A stretch of 64,000 nt of DNA from DASYQD01 sp036005845 (lineage in GTDB: Bacteria; Acidobacteriota; Thermoanaerobaculia; Multivoradales; JAIOJS01). The notes beneath the pieces were generated by a model, which saw only the letters and a program-made list of their open reading frames with translations, made no database searches and was not told where the DNA came from. Below, piece after piece: positions 43,534-51,884 of this stretch. Location of the stretch: positions 6,815-70,814 of the forward strand of contig DASYQD010000110.1 in assembly GCA_036005845.1 (NCBI GenBank). The letters are read 5' to 3'. Every line of letters begins with the position of its first letter. Position 1 is the first letter of the stretch. A program made the translations under genes and the position numbers.

Positions 43534-44109
43534 GTGCCCCGACGAGAGGAGCGTGCCGCGCTCGCACCGGGCGAGGTCACCGGCCTGCTGCAGGCTTGGC
43601 GGGCGGGCGGCGACGAGGCACGCGAGCGGCTGATGGCGCTCGTCTACGTCGAGCTCAAGAAGATCGCCGGCGCGCACCTGCGCCGCGAGCGCCGCGGCTC
43701 GACCCTACAGGCGACCGACCTCGTCCACGAGGCGTTCCTGCGCCTGGTGCCGCAGGGCCACCTCGACTGGCGCGACCGCACGCACTTCTTCGGCCTCGCC
43801 TCGACCTGCATGCGGCGCGTGCTCGTCGATCGCGCCCGCGCCCGCTCCGCCGCCAAGCGCAACCCGGAGGGCTACGCCCTCACCGACGCGCCGTCCATGG
43901 CGACCCCCGAGCAGCTGCTCGACCTCGACCGCGCCCTCGACCGGCTGGCCGGCGAGCACCCGCGGCTGGCGCGGGTGGTCGAGATGCGCTACTTCGGCGG
44001 GCTCGAGCTCGCCGAGATCGCCGAGTACCTGGCGCTCTCGGAGCGCACGCTCAAGCGCGACTGGGCGTTCGCGCGCGCATGGCTCCTGCGCGAGCTCGAT
44101 CACGCGTAG
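43534..44109 (+). CDS. ECF sigma factor (kinase-linked type)
   Basis: 191 aa of the Sigma70_ECF type typical of Acidobacteriota and Planctomycetota. Region 2 has LQATDLVHEAFLRLVPQGHL and FFGLASTCMRRVLVDRARAR; region 4 has RVVEMRYFGGLELAEIAEYL and LSERTLKRDWAFARAWLLRE. There is no anti-sigma gene; instead a Ser/Thr kinase follows 6 nt downstream, which probably controls it by phosphorylation, as in related modules. GTG 43534 is supported by TAGACT. Confidence 0.92.
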   Translation: MPRREERAALAPGEVTGLLQAWRAGGDEARERLMALVYVELKKIAGAHLRRERRGSTLQATDLVHEAFLRLVPQGHLDWRDRTHFFGLASTCMRRVLVDRARARSAAKRNPEGYALTDAPSMATPEQLLDLDRALDRLAGEHPRLARVVEMRYFGGLELAEIAEYLALSERTLKRDWAFARAWLLRELDHA

Positions 44110-44115
44110 CATGCC

Positions 44116-46941
44116 GTGATCGACGACGCGCTGCTCGACGATTTCGCACGGGCGCAGGAGCTCGCCGGCGCCGAGCGCGAGGCGTTCCTCGCCGCCGTGG
44201 CCGAGCGCGACGGCGCCAGGGCGCGCGAGCTGCGCGAGCTCCTCGCGGCCGCCGCGCCGCCGGCGTCGCTTCTCGAGCGCGCGCCCTACGGGCTCGAGCC
44301 GATGGACGACGCCGAGCCCCTGCCCGAGCGCATCGGCCCCTACAACGTGCTGCGCGAGATCGGCCGCGGCGGCATGGGCCGCGTCTACCTCGCCGAGCAG
44401 CGCGGCGACGGCTTCGCGCGGCGAGTGGCGGTCAAGCGCCTCGACCAGTGGAAGGCCTCGCCCGCCTCGGCGCGCCGGTTCCGCGACGAGGTCACCTTCC
44501 TCGCCTCGCTCGAGCACCCCGGCATCGCCCGCTTCCTCGACGGCGGGCGCGCCGCCGACGGCAGTGCCTACCTGGCGCTCGAGTACATCGAGGGCGCCGA
44601 CCTCCTCGCCCACGCCGCCGGCCGCGGCTTGTCGGTCGAGGCGCGGCTGCGGCTCTTCCTCGAGGTGCTCGACGCCGTCGCGTTCGCGCACGCGCGGCAC
44701 ATCGTCCACCGCGACCTCAAGCCCGGCAACGTGCTGGTGGGCGCCGACGGCCATCCGAAGCTGCTCGACTTCGGCATCTCGAAGCTCGTCGATCCGCAGG
44801 GCGACGGCGCGGTCACCACGCAGACCGAGCTGCGCGCGCTCACCCCGGCCTACGCCAGCCCGGAGCAGATCCGCGGCGAGAAGGTCACCGCCGCCTCCGA
44901 CGTCTACTCGCTGGGCGTCGTGCTCTACGAGCTGCTCGCCGGCGTCCACCCCTTCCGTGCCCGCAGCAGCGACGCCCACGCGCTGGTGCGGGCCGTGCTC
45001 GAGGAGGACCCCGAGCCGCCCTCGACCGCCGCCCGGCGCTCGACGCGCGACGAACCCGACGCAGCGCGCCGCGAGCCGACGACGGCAGCGGGGACCTTCC
45101 GGCTCGGCCGCGACCTCGATGCGATCTGCCTCAAGGCACTGCGCAAGGAGCCGGCACAGCGGTACGCCTCGGTGACGGCGCTCGCCGACGACGTGCGGCG
45201 GTTCCTCGACGGCCTGCCGGTCGCCGCGCGCAGGGGCGGGCTCTCCTACCGCCTGGCGAAGGGAGCGCGGCGTTACCGCGTCCACCTTGCGGTGGCGGCG
45301 ACCGCCGCGCTCGTCGCCACGGCTCTCGTCCTCCTCACTGTCCGCGCGCTCGACGACGGCGGGCGGGTGACGGCGCCGCGAGTGGCTGCTCCGACGGGCC
45401 CGCGGCCGACGCTGTCGCGTATCGGCGAGCTCTCGGCGCGTTTCGCCGAGCAGCCGACCCGGCCGGAGATCGGTCTCGAGCTGATCGCCGCGCTCCTCGC
45501 TGCCGGCCGCGGCAAGGACGCCATGGCCGCGGTGACGCGGCTGCGGCAGCTGCCGGACCCGCTCGGCAAGGGTCCGCGCATCGACCTCGCCGAGGCGGAG
45601 GCGGCGCTCGCGGTCTCCGAGTACCAGCGCGCCGCCGCGCTGGCCACCAGCGCCGAGGAGGGCGCCGTCCGCGCGCGCGACGAGGCCCTCGCGCGCCGCG
45701 CCCGCCTGGCGCAGGCGCGCGCGCTGCTGCGGCTGAGCTCGCCGCAGGAGGTCGACAGCCGCGCCGCCGCCCTCGTCACGGAAGCTGAGAAGGCAGGCGA
45801 CGAGCAGACCGCGGTCGAGGGGCTGGTCCTGCGCGCGCTGGCGGCGCGCCGCGCGGCGCACGCGGACGAGGCGCGGCGGCTGGTCGAGGCGGCGCTGCCG
45901 CGGGCGCGCGCCCTCGGCGACCGGCGCTCGGAGGTGGAAGCGATGACGCTCAGCGCCCGGCTGCAGGGCGAGTCGGGCGCCGTCGACGAGGGGCTGCGCA
46001 CCGTCGATCGCGCCATCGCCATCGCCGTCGAGTCGGGCGACATCGCCTCGGAGGCCGGCGCGCTGCTGATCAAGATGGCGCTGCTCAACTGGGGCGGCAA
46101 GGACCAGGCGACGGTCATCGCCACCGGCAAGCTCGCGGTGCAACGGCTCAGGCTCTCGGGCGACCGCGAGCAGCTCCTGCGCGTACTGGCGAATTTCGCC
46201 ACCCAGTACATCGAGCAGGCCGAGCTGCGGGAAGCGGAAGCCGTCATCACCGAAGCGGAGCCGCTCGCCGACGCGCTCGGCAGCCCGCGCCATCGCGCCA
46301 CCGTCCTGCGGGCGCGCGGCTACCTCGAGGAGCAACGGGGCGACCGCGCCGCGGCACGGGCGAGTTACACGGCCGCGCTCGCCGCCGGACGCGAGGCGGG
46401 AGTCGACTCGGTGGTGGCGAACAACCTCGAGGATCTCGCCTGGCTCGAAGTCGAGGATCGACGCCCCGACGCCGCGGCCGCCGCCGCCACCGAGTCGGTC
46501 GAGCTCTTCCGGCGCGGCGGCGACGAGCGCTCGGCCATCGAAGCCGGCGCCGCGCTTGCCTGCGCGGACGTGGCGCGCGGCAAGGGCATGAGCGCCAAGC
46601 GGCGGCTCGCCACTCTCGCGGCGGCGGCGGCGCAGAGCGACTCCGACTCCGCGAAGTTCGTCGTCCTGACCGCCGAGGCGCGCGTGGCGCAGGACCTCGG
46701 CGAGCGGGCGCGCGCCGTCGAGCTCTACCGCAAGGCTGTCGAGATGGCGAAGGGCCTCGAGCTCCCGGGGGTGGTGCTCAACCAGCAGGGAAAGCTCGCC
46801 GTGGCCCTCGATCGGGCCGGCGACCGCGATGCGGCCGTCGCGCTGGCTCGGGAGGTCCTGCCTCGGGCCGATCGGCTCGGCTTCGGCGGCGTCGTGCGCG
46901 ATTGCCGACAGGTCCTCGACCGCATCCCCGCCGCCGGCTGA
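44116..46941 (+). CDS. Membrane Ser/Thr protein kinase with C-terminal TPR region
   Basis: 941 aa. The kinase domain (~75-370) has GRGGMGRVYLAEQ, the Lys in VAVKRL, HRDLKPGNVLV (~197) and DFGISKLV (~217). One TM helix is at ~391-411 (LAVAATAALVATALVLLTVR). About 500 residues of TPR-like helices (430-935) follow and should be extracytoplasmic, sensing or binding partners. It is paired with the ECF sigma gene 6 nt upstream and probably signals to it. GTG 44116 is the start, with a stop-near-start junction that suggests coupling. Confidence 0.92.
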   Translation: MIDDALLDDFARAQELAGAEREAFLAAVAERDGARARELRELLAAAAPPASLLERAPYGLEPMDDAEPLPERIGPYNVLREIGRGGMGRVYLAEQRGDGFARRVAVKRLDQWKASPASARRFRDEVTFLASLEHPGIARFLDGGRAADGSAYLALEYIEGADLLAHAAGRGLSVEARLRLFLEVLDAVAFAHARHIVHRDLKPGNVLVGADGHPKLLDFGISKLVDPQGDGAVTTQTELRALTPAYASPEQIRGEKVTAASDVYSLGVVLYELLAGVHPFRARSSDAHALVRAVLEEDPEPPSTAARRSTRDEPDAARREPTTAAGTFRLGRDLDAICLKALRKEPAQRYASVTALADDVRRFLDGLPVAARRGGLSYRLAKGARRYRVHLAVAATAALVATALVLLTVRALDDGGRVTAPRVAAPTGPRPTLSRIGELSARFAEQPTRPEIGLELIAALLAAGRGKDAMAAVTRLRQLPDPLGKGPRIDLAEAEAALAVSEYQRAAALATSAEEGAVRARDEALARRARLAQARALLRLSSPQEVDSRAAALVTEAEKAGDEQTAVEGLVLRALAARRAAHADEARRLVEAALPRARALGDRRSEVEAMTLSARLQGESGAVDEGLRTVDRAIAIAVESGDIASEAGALLIKMALLNWGGKDQATVIATGKLAVQRLRLSGDREQLLRVLANFATQYIEQAELREAEAVITEAEPLADALGSPRHRATVLRARGYLEEQRGDRAAARASYTAALAAGREAGVDSVVANNLEDLAWLEVEDRRPDAAAAAATESVELFRRGGDERSAIEAGAALACADVARGKGMSAKRRLATLAAAAAQSDSDSAKFVVLTAEARVAQDLGERARAVELYRKAVEMAKGLELPGVVLNQQGKLAVALDRAGDRDAAVALAREVLPRADRLGFGGVVRDCRQVLDRIPAAG

Positions 46942-46958
46942 CACCCGTGTCCCCTCCC

Positions 46959-46975
46959 GCGCGCGCTTCGCGCGC
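46959..46975 (+). other. GC-rich hairpin after the kinase gene
   Basis: A 6-bp or longer GCGCGC stem with a TTC loop, 17 nt after the kinase stop. No T-run follows, so termination is uncertain. Confidence 0.35.
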
Positions 46976-47022
46976 AGTGGGCAATCGGCGAGCTAGCGCC
47001 GCAACCTGCGAGAGGAGTGGCC

Positions 47023-48645
47023 ATGCATTTCTCGAGAACCCTTCGTACGCTGCTATCCCGCTGCTGCTGGATCGTCGCTCTGCTGTTGGTCGTCGCCGGG
47101 GGGCCGGCGCACGCCGCCGGCCTCACCGCGTCCGGCTCGCAGCTCTTCTACGAGACCAGCGCCAACCCGCTCCACCCGCCGGCCATGGGCGACCAGCTCG
47201 GCTTCGCCGTCGCCACGGGCGACTTCGACGGCGACGGCGCCGACGACCTCGCCATCGGCCTGCGCAGCGACGACACGCCCATCGGTCCGATCGCCGACGT
47301 CGGCCAGGTGCAGATCCGCTGGGGTGCCGCCGGCACTGGACTGCAGGCGCAGGGCGCCACCGTCAAGTACCTCTGGCAGGGCGGCACGTCGTCGGTCGAC
47401 GACCCGGAGGCGGGCGACCACTTCGGCGAGTCGCTCGCGGCCGGCGACTTCGACCACGACGGCTTCGACGACCTGGCCATCGGCATCCCCGGCGAGGACG
47501 TCGGCACGATCTCCAACGCCGGCGCCGTCGAGGTGCGCTACGGCGCGGCGAACCGTGGCGCGGCGCTCGAAACGCGGCGTCAGCTCTTCCATGAGAACAC
47601 CACCGGCATGCCCGACAACTCCGGCATCGACGATGAGTTCGGCCACGCCCTCGCCACCGGCGACTTCGATGCCGACACCTTCGACGACCTGGTCATCGGC
47701 GTCCCGCTCGAGACGGCGAACGCCACCACCGACGGCGGCCGCGTGTTCGTGCTCTACGGGACGCCGAGCGGCCTCGACGTGGCACGCGTGCAGACGTTCG
47801 AGGACGGCGTCGAGACGCCGGACCACTTCGGCGAGGCGCTCGCCGCCGCCGACTTCGACAACGACGGCCGCAGCGACCTCGCCGTGGGCGCTCCGGGCTA
47901 CGCGTCGGGCGCCGGCCTGGTCCACATCCTCTACGACCTCCCCGGCCTTCCGTCCACCCTCACCTTCAGCAACCACGACAGCTTCTGGCAACAGAACCTG
48001 CCCGACTCGAGCGAGCCCGGCGACCACTTCAGCGCCGCGCTCGCCGCCGGCAACTTCGACGGCGACGACTTCGCCGATCTCGCCGTCGGCGTCCCGGACG
48101 AAGACGTCGATCTGACCCCGAGCATCCACGCCCAGGACGCCGGCGCCGTTCACGTGCTCTTTGGCTCCGCTGTCGGACTCGCCACCGGCCGTAACCAGTT
48201 CTGGACCGCCAACTCCACCGCCGTTCCCGGCGAAGCCGAGGCCGGCGACCGCTTCGGGTTCACCCTCGCCGCCGGCGACTTCAACAACGACGGCTTCGAC
48301 GAGCTGGTCATCGCGGTGCCCTTCGAGGAGAACTTCCGCGGCCCGGAGGAAGGAGACGTCGTGGTGCTGCCGAGCAGTCAAACGGGCCCCGACGGCGCGG
48401 GCGCCAGGACCTGGAACCTCGAAGTGCCGGGAATCCTCGGCGACATGAACCCCGGCGACCACCTCGGCTGGTCGCTCGCCGTCGGCGACTTCGACCACAA
48501 CGGCGCCGACGACCTGACGATCGGCATCCCCAACGATGGCAACATCGGCGGCGTGCTGGCCCTCTACGGCACGCTGGCCAATCCGATCTTCAGCGACGGC
48601 TTCGAGAGCGGCAGCACGCTGGCGTGGTCGGCCCACTGGCCGTGA
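47023..48645 (+). CDS. Secreted FG-GAP (integrin-like) repeat protein
   Basis: 540 aa. A signal peptide (IVALLLVVAGGPAHA) precedes about seven FG-GAP repeats, each like GDFDGDGADDLAIG or GDFDHDGFDDLAIG, with DxDxDG calcium-binding loops; together they make a seven-bladed beta-propeller. The C-terminus SDGFESGSTLAWSAHWP matches the DGFESG-W tail seen on many secreted proteins of this type of organism and may be a sorting signal. ATG 47023 is chosen because AGAGGAG lies at 47011-47017; GTG 47017 is the alternative. The ligand is unknown. Confidence 0.87.
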   Translation: MHFSRTLRTLLSRCCWIVALLLVVAGGPAHAAGLTASGSQLFYETSANPLHPPAMGDQLGFAVATGDFDGDGADDLAIGLRSDDTPIGPIADVGQVQIRWGAAGTGLQAQGATVKYLWQGGTSSVDDPEAGDHFGESLAAGDFDHDGFDDLAIGIPGEDVGTISNAGAVEVRYGAANRGAALETRRQLFHENTTGMPDNSGIDDEFGHALATGDFDADTFDDLVIGVPLETANATTDGGRVFVLYGTPSGLDVARVQTFEDGVETPDHFGEALAAADFDNDGRSDLAVGAPGYASGAGLVHILYDLPGLPSTLTFSNHDSFWQQNLPDSSEPGDHFSAALAAGNFDGDDFADLAVGVPDEDVDLTPSIHAQDAGAVHVLFGSAVGLATGRNQFWTANSTAVPGEAEAGDRFGFTLAAGDFNNDGFDELVIAVPFEENFRGPEEGDVVVLPSSQTGPDGAGARTWNLEVPGILGDMNPGDHLGWSLAVGDFDHNGADDLTIGIPNDGNIGGVLALYGTLANPIFSDGFESGSTLAWSAHWP

Positions 48646-48670
48646 GCCCCGCTAGATGCGAACGGCGCGC

Positions 48671-50077
48671 TCAGCGCAGCGAGGTGGCGACCTCGGCGAT
48701 GAGCGCGGCCAGCGCCGCCTGCGGGTCGGTGCCTTCGCCTTTCAAGGCCATCTCGGTATCGAGCAAGCGCATCGGGAGGGCGAGCAGCACGGGCAGCGGC
48801 AGGCGCGACGCGGCGAGATAGGCGCGGTGGAGGCGGAAGGGGTGGATGCCGGTCAACGGATTCGGCAGACCTTCCGGGAGCTTGCCGCCGAGCGCCGGCG
48901 CGACGCGATCCTTGAAGCGGTTGTAGCTGCGCTCGCCGGCGGGGAGGCCGAGGCGGTCGACGACGCCGCGCACGGCGACGAGCTGGCGGCAGAAGCCGGC
49001 CAGCATCGAGAAGAATCCCAGCCGCGCGCGGCCGGGGTCGTCGCTGCCGGCGATCATGCGCTCGAGGCGCGTCAACACCTCGCCGCCGCGGCCTTCGGCG
49101 AGCGCATCCAGCAACTGAAAGCTGTCCTCCTCGCCGCGGTCCTCGACCACCTCGCGCACCGCGGCGAGCTCGATGGTCTCGCCGCCGGCGAGGTCGGCGA
49201 GCTTGCGGTACTCGGCGGCCAGGCGCGCCGTCGACGATGCCGCGACGCCGCCGCCGCGCTCCTCCTGCCGCAGCGTGCGGCGCGCGAGCTCGGCGAGCGC
49301 GTCGCGGCGGATGCCGACGCCCATCTCGCTCTCGAGCTGCGCCGCCACCGCGTCGACGCCGCTGAAGCCGTCGCGGTCGGCGCTCACTTCGCCGACGGCG
49401 AGGAAGGCGCCGCGCTCGCGGAGCTGTGCCACCAGCGGATGGTCGGCGGCCACCGAGCGCTCCGCCAGCACCAGCGCGTGCCCAGCGGGAAGCCCGCGCC
49501 GCAGCAGGTCGCCGAGCTGCGACAGCGCCGCCTCGCCCAAACCGGCAAGGCCGTCGCGCCGCGCGGCCTCGAGCAGCGGTACCAGCGTCTCGCGGCGCTC
49601 GGCGGCCTCCTTCTTCGCCAGCTTGGCGCCGCGCTTGCCGGCGAAGGCCCAGTCGGGCAGCGAGCCGATCGCGGCCGCCGCGTCGCCCGCCTGCGGATCG
49701 ACGCCGAAGACGTAGAGCGCCTGCAGCAGCCGCGACGCGCCCTCGCGCTCCTTCACCGAAAGCGACTCGCCGCTTGGCGGCGCCACGGCGAGCGCATCGG
49801 CCACCAGCTCGAGCGCCGCCGAGCGGTCGGCGAGCACCGCGGTGTCGACCGCGGCCAGCACCTTGGCGCCGCCGAAGAGCGAGAAGGTGCGCAGGTCCTC
49901 GAGCAGCGGCAGCAGGTCGGCCGGCCGCCGGCGCAGCGCGAAGCTGCCCCCCGAGCGCGCCGCGAGCGCCTGCCCGAGCCGCGACGCCGCCGGCTCGCCG
50001 AGCACCGCGTCGCCGACGAGCAGGTAGAGCGGCGACGGCTCGGCGGCGAGCAGGCGGTCGACGGGATCGGCGGCCAT
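48671..50077 (-). CDS. holA: DNA polymerase III subunit delta
   Basis: 468 aa, clamp-loader delta-like protein. YLLVGDAVLGEPAASRLGQA and TFSLFGGAKVLAAVDTAVLA match the N-terminal region; SRVAxx-like helices and LDALAEGRGGEVLTRLERMI, GFFSMLAGFCRQLVAVRGVV form the C-terminal collar. It opens the sliding clamp with the gamma and delta-prime subunits. It is longer than E. coli HolA (343 aa), with an insertion at ~130-190. ATG 50077 (MAADPVDR) is preferred to an upstream GTG at 50119. It is convergent with the FG-GAP gene. Confidence 0.82.
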   Translation of the reverse strand: MAADPVDRLLAAEPSPLYLLVGDAVLGEPAASRLGQALAARSGGSFALRRRPADLLPLLEDLRTFSLFGGAKVLAAVDTAVLADRSAALELVADALAVAPPSGESLSVKEREGASRLLQALYVFGVDPQAGDAAAAIGSLPDWAFAGKRGAKLAKKEAAERRETLVPLLEAARRDGLAGLGEAALSQLGDLLRRGLPAGHALVLAERSVAADHPLVAQLRERGAFLAVGEVSADRDGFSGVDAVAAQLESEMGVGIRRDALAELARRTLRQEERGGGVAASSTARLAAEYRKLADLAGGETIELAAVREVVEDRGEEDSFQLLDALAEGRGGEVLTRLERMIAGSDDPGRARLGFFSMLAGFCRQLVAVRGVVDRLGLPAGERSYNRFKDRVAPALGGKLPEGLPNPLTGIHPFRLHRAYLAASRLPLPVLLALPMRLLDTEMALKGEGTDPQAALAALIAEVATSLR

Positions 50078-50120
50078 CGGTATCTTCAGACTGGCCCTCG
50101 TTTCGCGAGCCTCGCACAAA

Positions 50121-50151
50121 CGAAGAGCGGGGCCGCAGCCCCGCTCGTTCG
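50121..50151 (-). terminator. terminator after the DksA/TraR gene
   Basis: The 9-bp perfect stem 50125-50133 / 50138-50146 has a 4-nt loop. Read on the minus strand it is followed by TTCGTTTGTG, a moderate T-rich tract, 26 nt after the DksA/TraR gene stop. Confidence 0.6.
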
Positions 50152-50171
50152 AATCGTCGACGTCGTGCGCC

Positions 50172-50579
50172 CTACGCCTCTTCGAGCATCCCCTTCTCGG
50201 CCAGCTCCTGACAGTCGATGCAGTAGCGCGCCCACGGCATCGCCTTTAGGCGCCCCGGCCGGATCTCGTTGCTGCAGTTGGTGCAGATGCCGTAGGAACC
50301 GGACTCGATGCGCGAGAGCGCCTCCTCGATGCGCAGCAGCGTGTGGCGCTCGCCGTCGGAGAGGGAGAAGAGCAGCTCGCGCGAATAGGCGTTGTTGGCG
50401 CGGTCGACGATGTCGTCGCTGCCTTCGTCACTGGCTTCCTGGCCGGCCTTCACGTCGTGCTCGTACATGGCCAGGATCTCGTCGCGCTGCGTGGTCAAGA
50501 GACGGCGGACGACGTCGATGCCGCCCAGCTCGTCGACGTTGTTCTTGGTAGCGGTTTGCTTCAGGGCCACGGCACTCAC
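50172..50579 (-). CDS. DksA/TraR-type zinc-finger protein
   Basis: 135 aa. The C-terminal zinc finger has four Cys at 99, 102, 120 and 123 (CTNC, then CIDC), and the helical coiled coil precedes it (SRELLFSLSDGERHTLLRIE). The coiled-coil tip carries acidic residues (DEGSDDIVDRANN), as in proteins that enter the RNA polymerase secondary channel. It probably modulates transcription initiation, possibly with ppGpp. GTG 50579 follows GAGGAG. It is separated from rlmH by 74 nt. Confidence 0.9.
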   Translation of the reverse strand: MSAVALKQTATKNNVDELGGIDVVRRLLTTQRDEILAMYEHDVKAGQEASDEGSDDIVDRANNAYSRELLFSLSDGERHTLLRIEEALSRIESGSYGICTNCSNEIRPGRLKAMPWARYCIDCQELAEKGMLEEA

Positions 50580-50652
50580 TCCTCGCTCGGCCTAGGCTCG
50601 TTTTTTTGGGAGAGATCGAACGGAAATCGCTGTACGTTCAGCGAATTCCGCG

Positions 50653-51120
50653 CTACAACGGCGCGCGATGGTACTTTATTCCGGCAGTCAAGGAAAGGCC
50701 GCGATAGAGCTGCTCCCAGAGCACCAGCCGGGCGAGCTGATGCGGCAGCGTGAGCGCCGAGAGCGACAGCGACAGGTGCGCCGTGGAGACCAGGTCCGCG
50801 TCGAGCCCGAGGTCGGAGCCGACGACGAAAGCGAGCGCGTGCGGCCACTCGTCGCGGCTCTTCTGCAGGTACGTCGAAAGCGCCTCGGAGCTCAGCGGCC
50901 TACCGCGCCGATCGAGCGTCACCAGGCGGTGCGGCTGCGGCAGCGCGCGGCGTATCGACGCGGCCTCGGCGCGCAGCCGCTCCGCGCCGTCGCCGGGCAT
51001 GGGTTTGAGCACCACCTCGCGCGCCGGCAGGTACTTGTCGACGCGGCCGCGGTATTCCTCGCACACCGCGTCCCACTCGCGCTGGCGCCGGCCCAGCCAG
51101 AGAACGACGATCTCTCTCAC
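50653..51120 (-). CDS. rlmH: 23S rRNA (pseudouridine-1915-N3)-methyltransferase
   Basis: 155 aa, the usual length of RlmH, a SPOUT-fold methyltransferase acting on helix 69 of assembled 70S ribosomes. The N-terminal strand REIVVLWLGRRQ, RLVTLDRRGRPLSSEALSTYL, AFVVGSDLGLDADLV (SAM-binding knot) and LARLVLWEQLYRGLSLTAG followed by KYHR are typical. GTG 51120 gives the family N-terminus. It is preceded by a G-rich gap and by def on the same strand. Confidence 0.92.
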   Translation of the reverse strand: MREIVVLWLGRRQREWDAVCEEYRGRVDKYLPAREVVLKPMPGDGAERLRAEAASIRRALPQPHRLVTLDRRGRPLSSEALSTYLQKSRDEWPHALAFVVGSDLGLDADLVSTAHLSLSLSALTLPHQLARLVLWEQLYRGLSLTAGIKYHRAPL

Positions 51121-51135
51121 AACTGGGCGGTGGCG

Positions 51136-51209
51136 CCCCCTGCCCCTTGAGGGGCAGGGGGATGGGGGGATAGGGGTGGAATCAAACCTAGGGGAGGGGG
51201 TTGGGTGGG
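51136..51209 (+). other. G-rich gap with strong hairpin and two G-quadruplex motifs
   Basis: The hairpin 51136-51146 / 51151-51161 has an 11-bp perfect stem with TTGA loop. On the plus strand GGGG, GGGGG, GGGGGG and GGGG tracts separated by 2-3 nt run over 51151-51176, and a second set (GGGG-A-GGGGG-TT-GGG-T-GGG) follows at ~51190-51209. This lies between rlmH and def, both on the minus strand. No gene is seen. Confidence 0.6.
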
Positions 51210-51245
51210 CGGGCGGCAGCGCGCTTTGCGCGCGGGGGTGGGCCG

Positions 51246-51785
51246 CTAGCCGACCGCCGCCCGCTCGCCGCCGTCCACCAGCGCTTCCCACTCCGCCATG
51301 AAGGAGAGCGAGCGCAGGTCGCGCATGCGATCGAGGAAGACGATGCCGTGCAGGTGGTCGTACTCGTGCTGCGCGACGCGGCCGGCGAAGCCCGACAGCT
51401 CGAGGTCGAGCGGCTCGCCGTCGCGCCCGCGCCCCCAGAGGCGCACCGACGGATGCCGCGGCACGAGGCCGACGAAGTCGGGGATCGACAGGCACCCCTC
51501 CCAGTCGTAGACCAGCTCGCCGGCGTGCGGCTCGAGCAGCGGGTTGAGCACCGTGCGCACCGGCCGCGGATCGCCGCGCAGCTCGGACTCGAAGACGAAG
51601 ATCTGCCAGGAGACGCCGATCTCGGGCGCGGCGAGGCCGGAGCCGCCGCTGCTGGCGCGCAGCGTGTCGATCATGTCGGTGATGACCTGCTGCACCTCGA
51701 CGCTGGCGATGCGGTCCTCCGGCACCGGCTCGCAGGGCGTGCGCAGCGCCGGGTTGCCGAGACGGACCAGTTTGCGGACGGCCAT
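51246..51785 (-). CDS. def: Peptide deformylase
   Basis: 179 aa from ATG 51785 (MAVRKLVRLGNPALRTPC). Metal ligands are Cys98 in EGCLSIP and His140/His144 in QHEYDHLHG, with catalytic Glu141. Motif I reads GSGLAAPEIG, so Glu55 stands where Gln is usual in GxGLAAxQ. It removes the formyl group from new N-termini. A perfect TATAAT at 51826-51821 would start transcription just upstream, which argues against the in-frame ATG at 51821 that lies inside the hexamer. Confidence 0.92.
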   Translation of the reverse strand: MAVRKLVRLGNPALRTPCEPVPEDRIASVEVQQVITDMIDTLRASSGGSGLAAPEIGVSWQIFVFESELRGDPRPVRTVLNPLLEPHAGELVYDWEGCLSIPDFVGLVPRHPSVRLWGRGRDGEPLDLELSGFAGRVAQHEYDHLHGIVFLDRMRDLRSLSFMAEWEALVDGGERAAVG

Positions 51786-51820
51786 GAACGTTTCGAAACC
51801 GCGTTGCGTGGTCGAAGTCA

Positions 51821-51826
51821 TTATAC
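51821..51826 (-). promoter_or_regulatory. -10 element TATAAT, def
   Basis: A perfect TATAAT on the minus strand, preceded directly by TG. It ends 35 nt before ATG 51785; the in-frame ATG at 51821 overlaps it. Confidence 0.6.
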
Positions 51827-51869
51827 ATGCGGCACTTGGAGGGCGCGCCGCGCTTACGGCGGGCCTTGC

Positions 51870-51875
51870 TATCCT
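51870..51875 (+). promoter_or_regulatory. -10 element TATCCT, alpha/beta hydrolase gene
   Basis: TATCCT ends 9 nt before ATG 51885 without a Shine-Dalgarno; its divergent counterpart is the def TATAAT. Confidence 0.5.
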
Positions 51876-51884
51876 CCGCTGCCT

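Noticed and set aside
43705..46944. 1079-codon minus-strand open frame opposite the ECF sigma and kinase genes
   Set aside because: No recognisable domain, and the plus strand carries clear kinase and sigma motifs.
50147..50155. GTTCGAATC, resembling a tRNA T-loop
   Set aside because: No acceptor or anticodon stem around it; it is the flank of the terminator hairpin.
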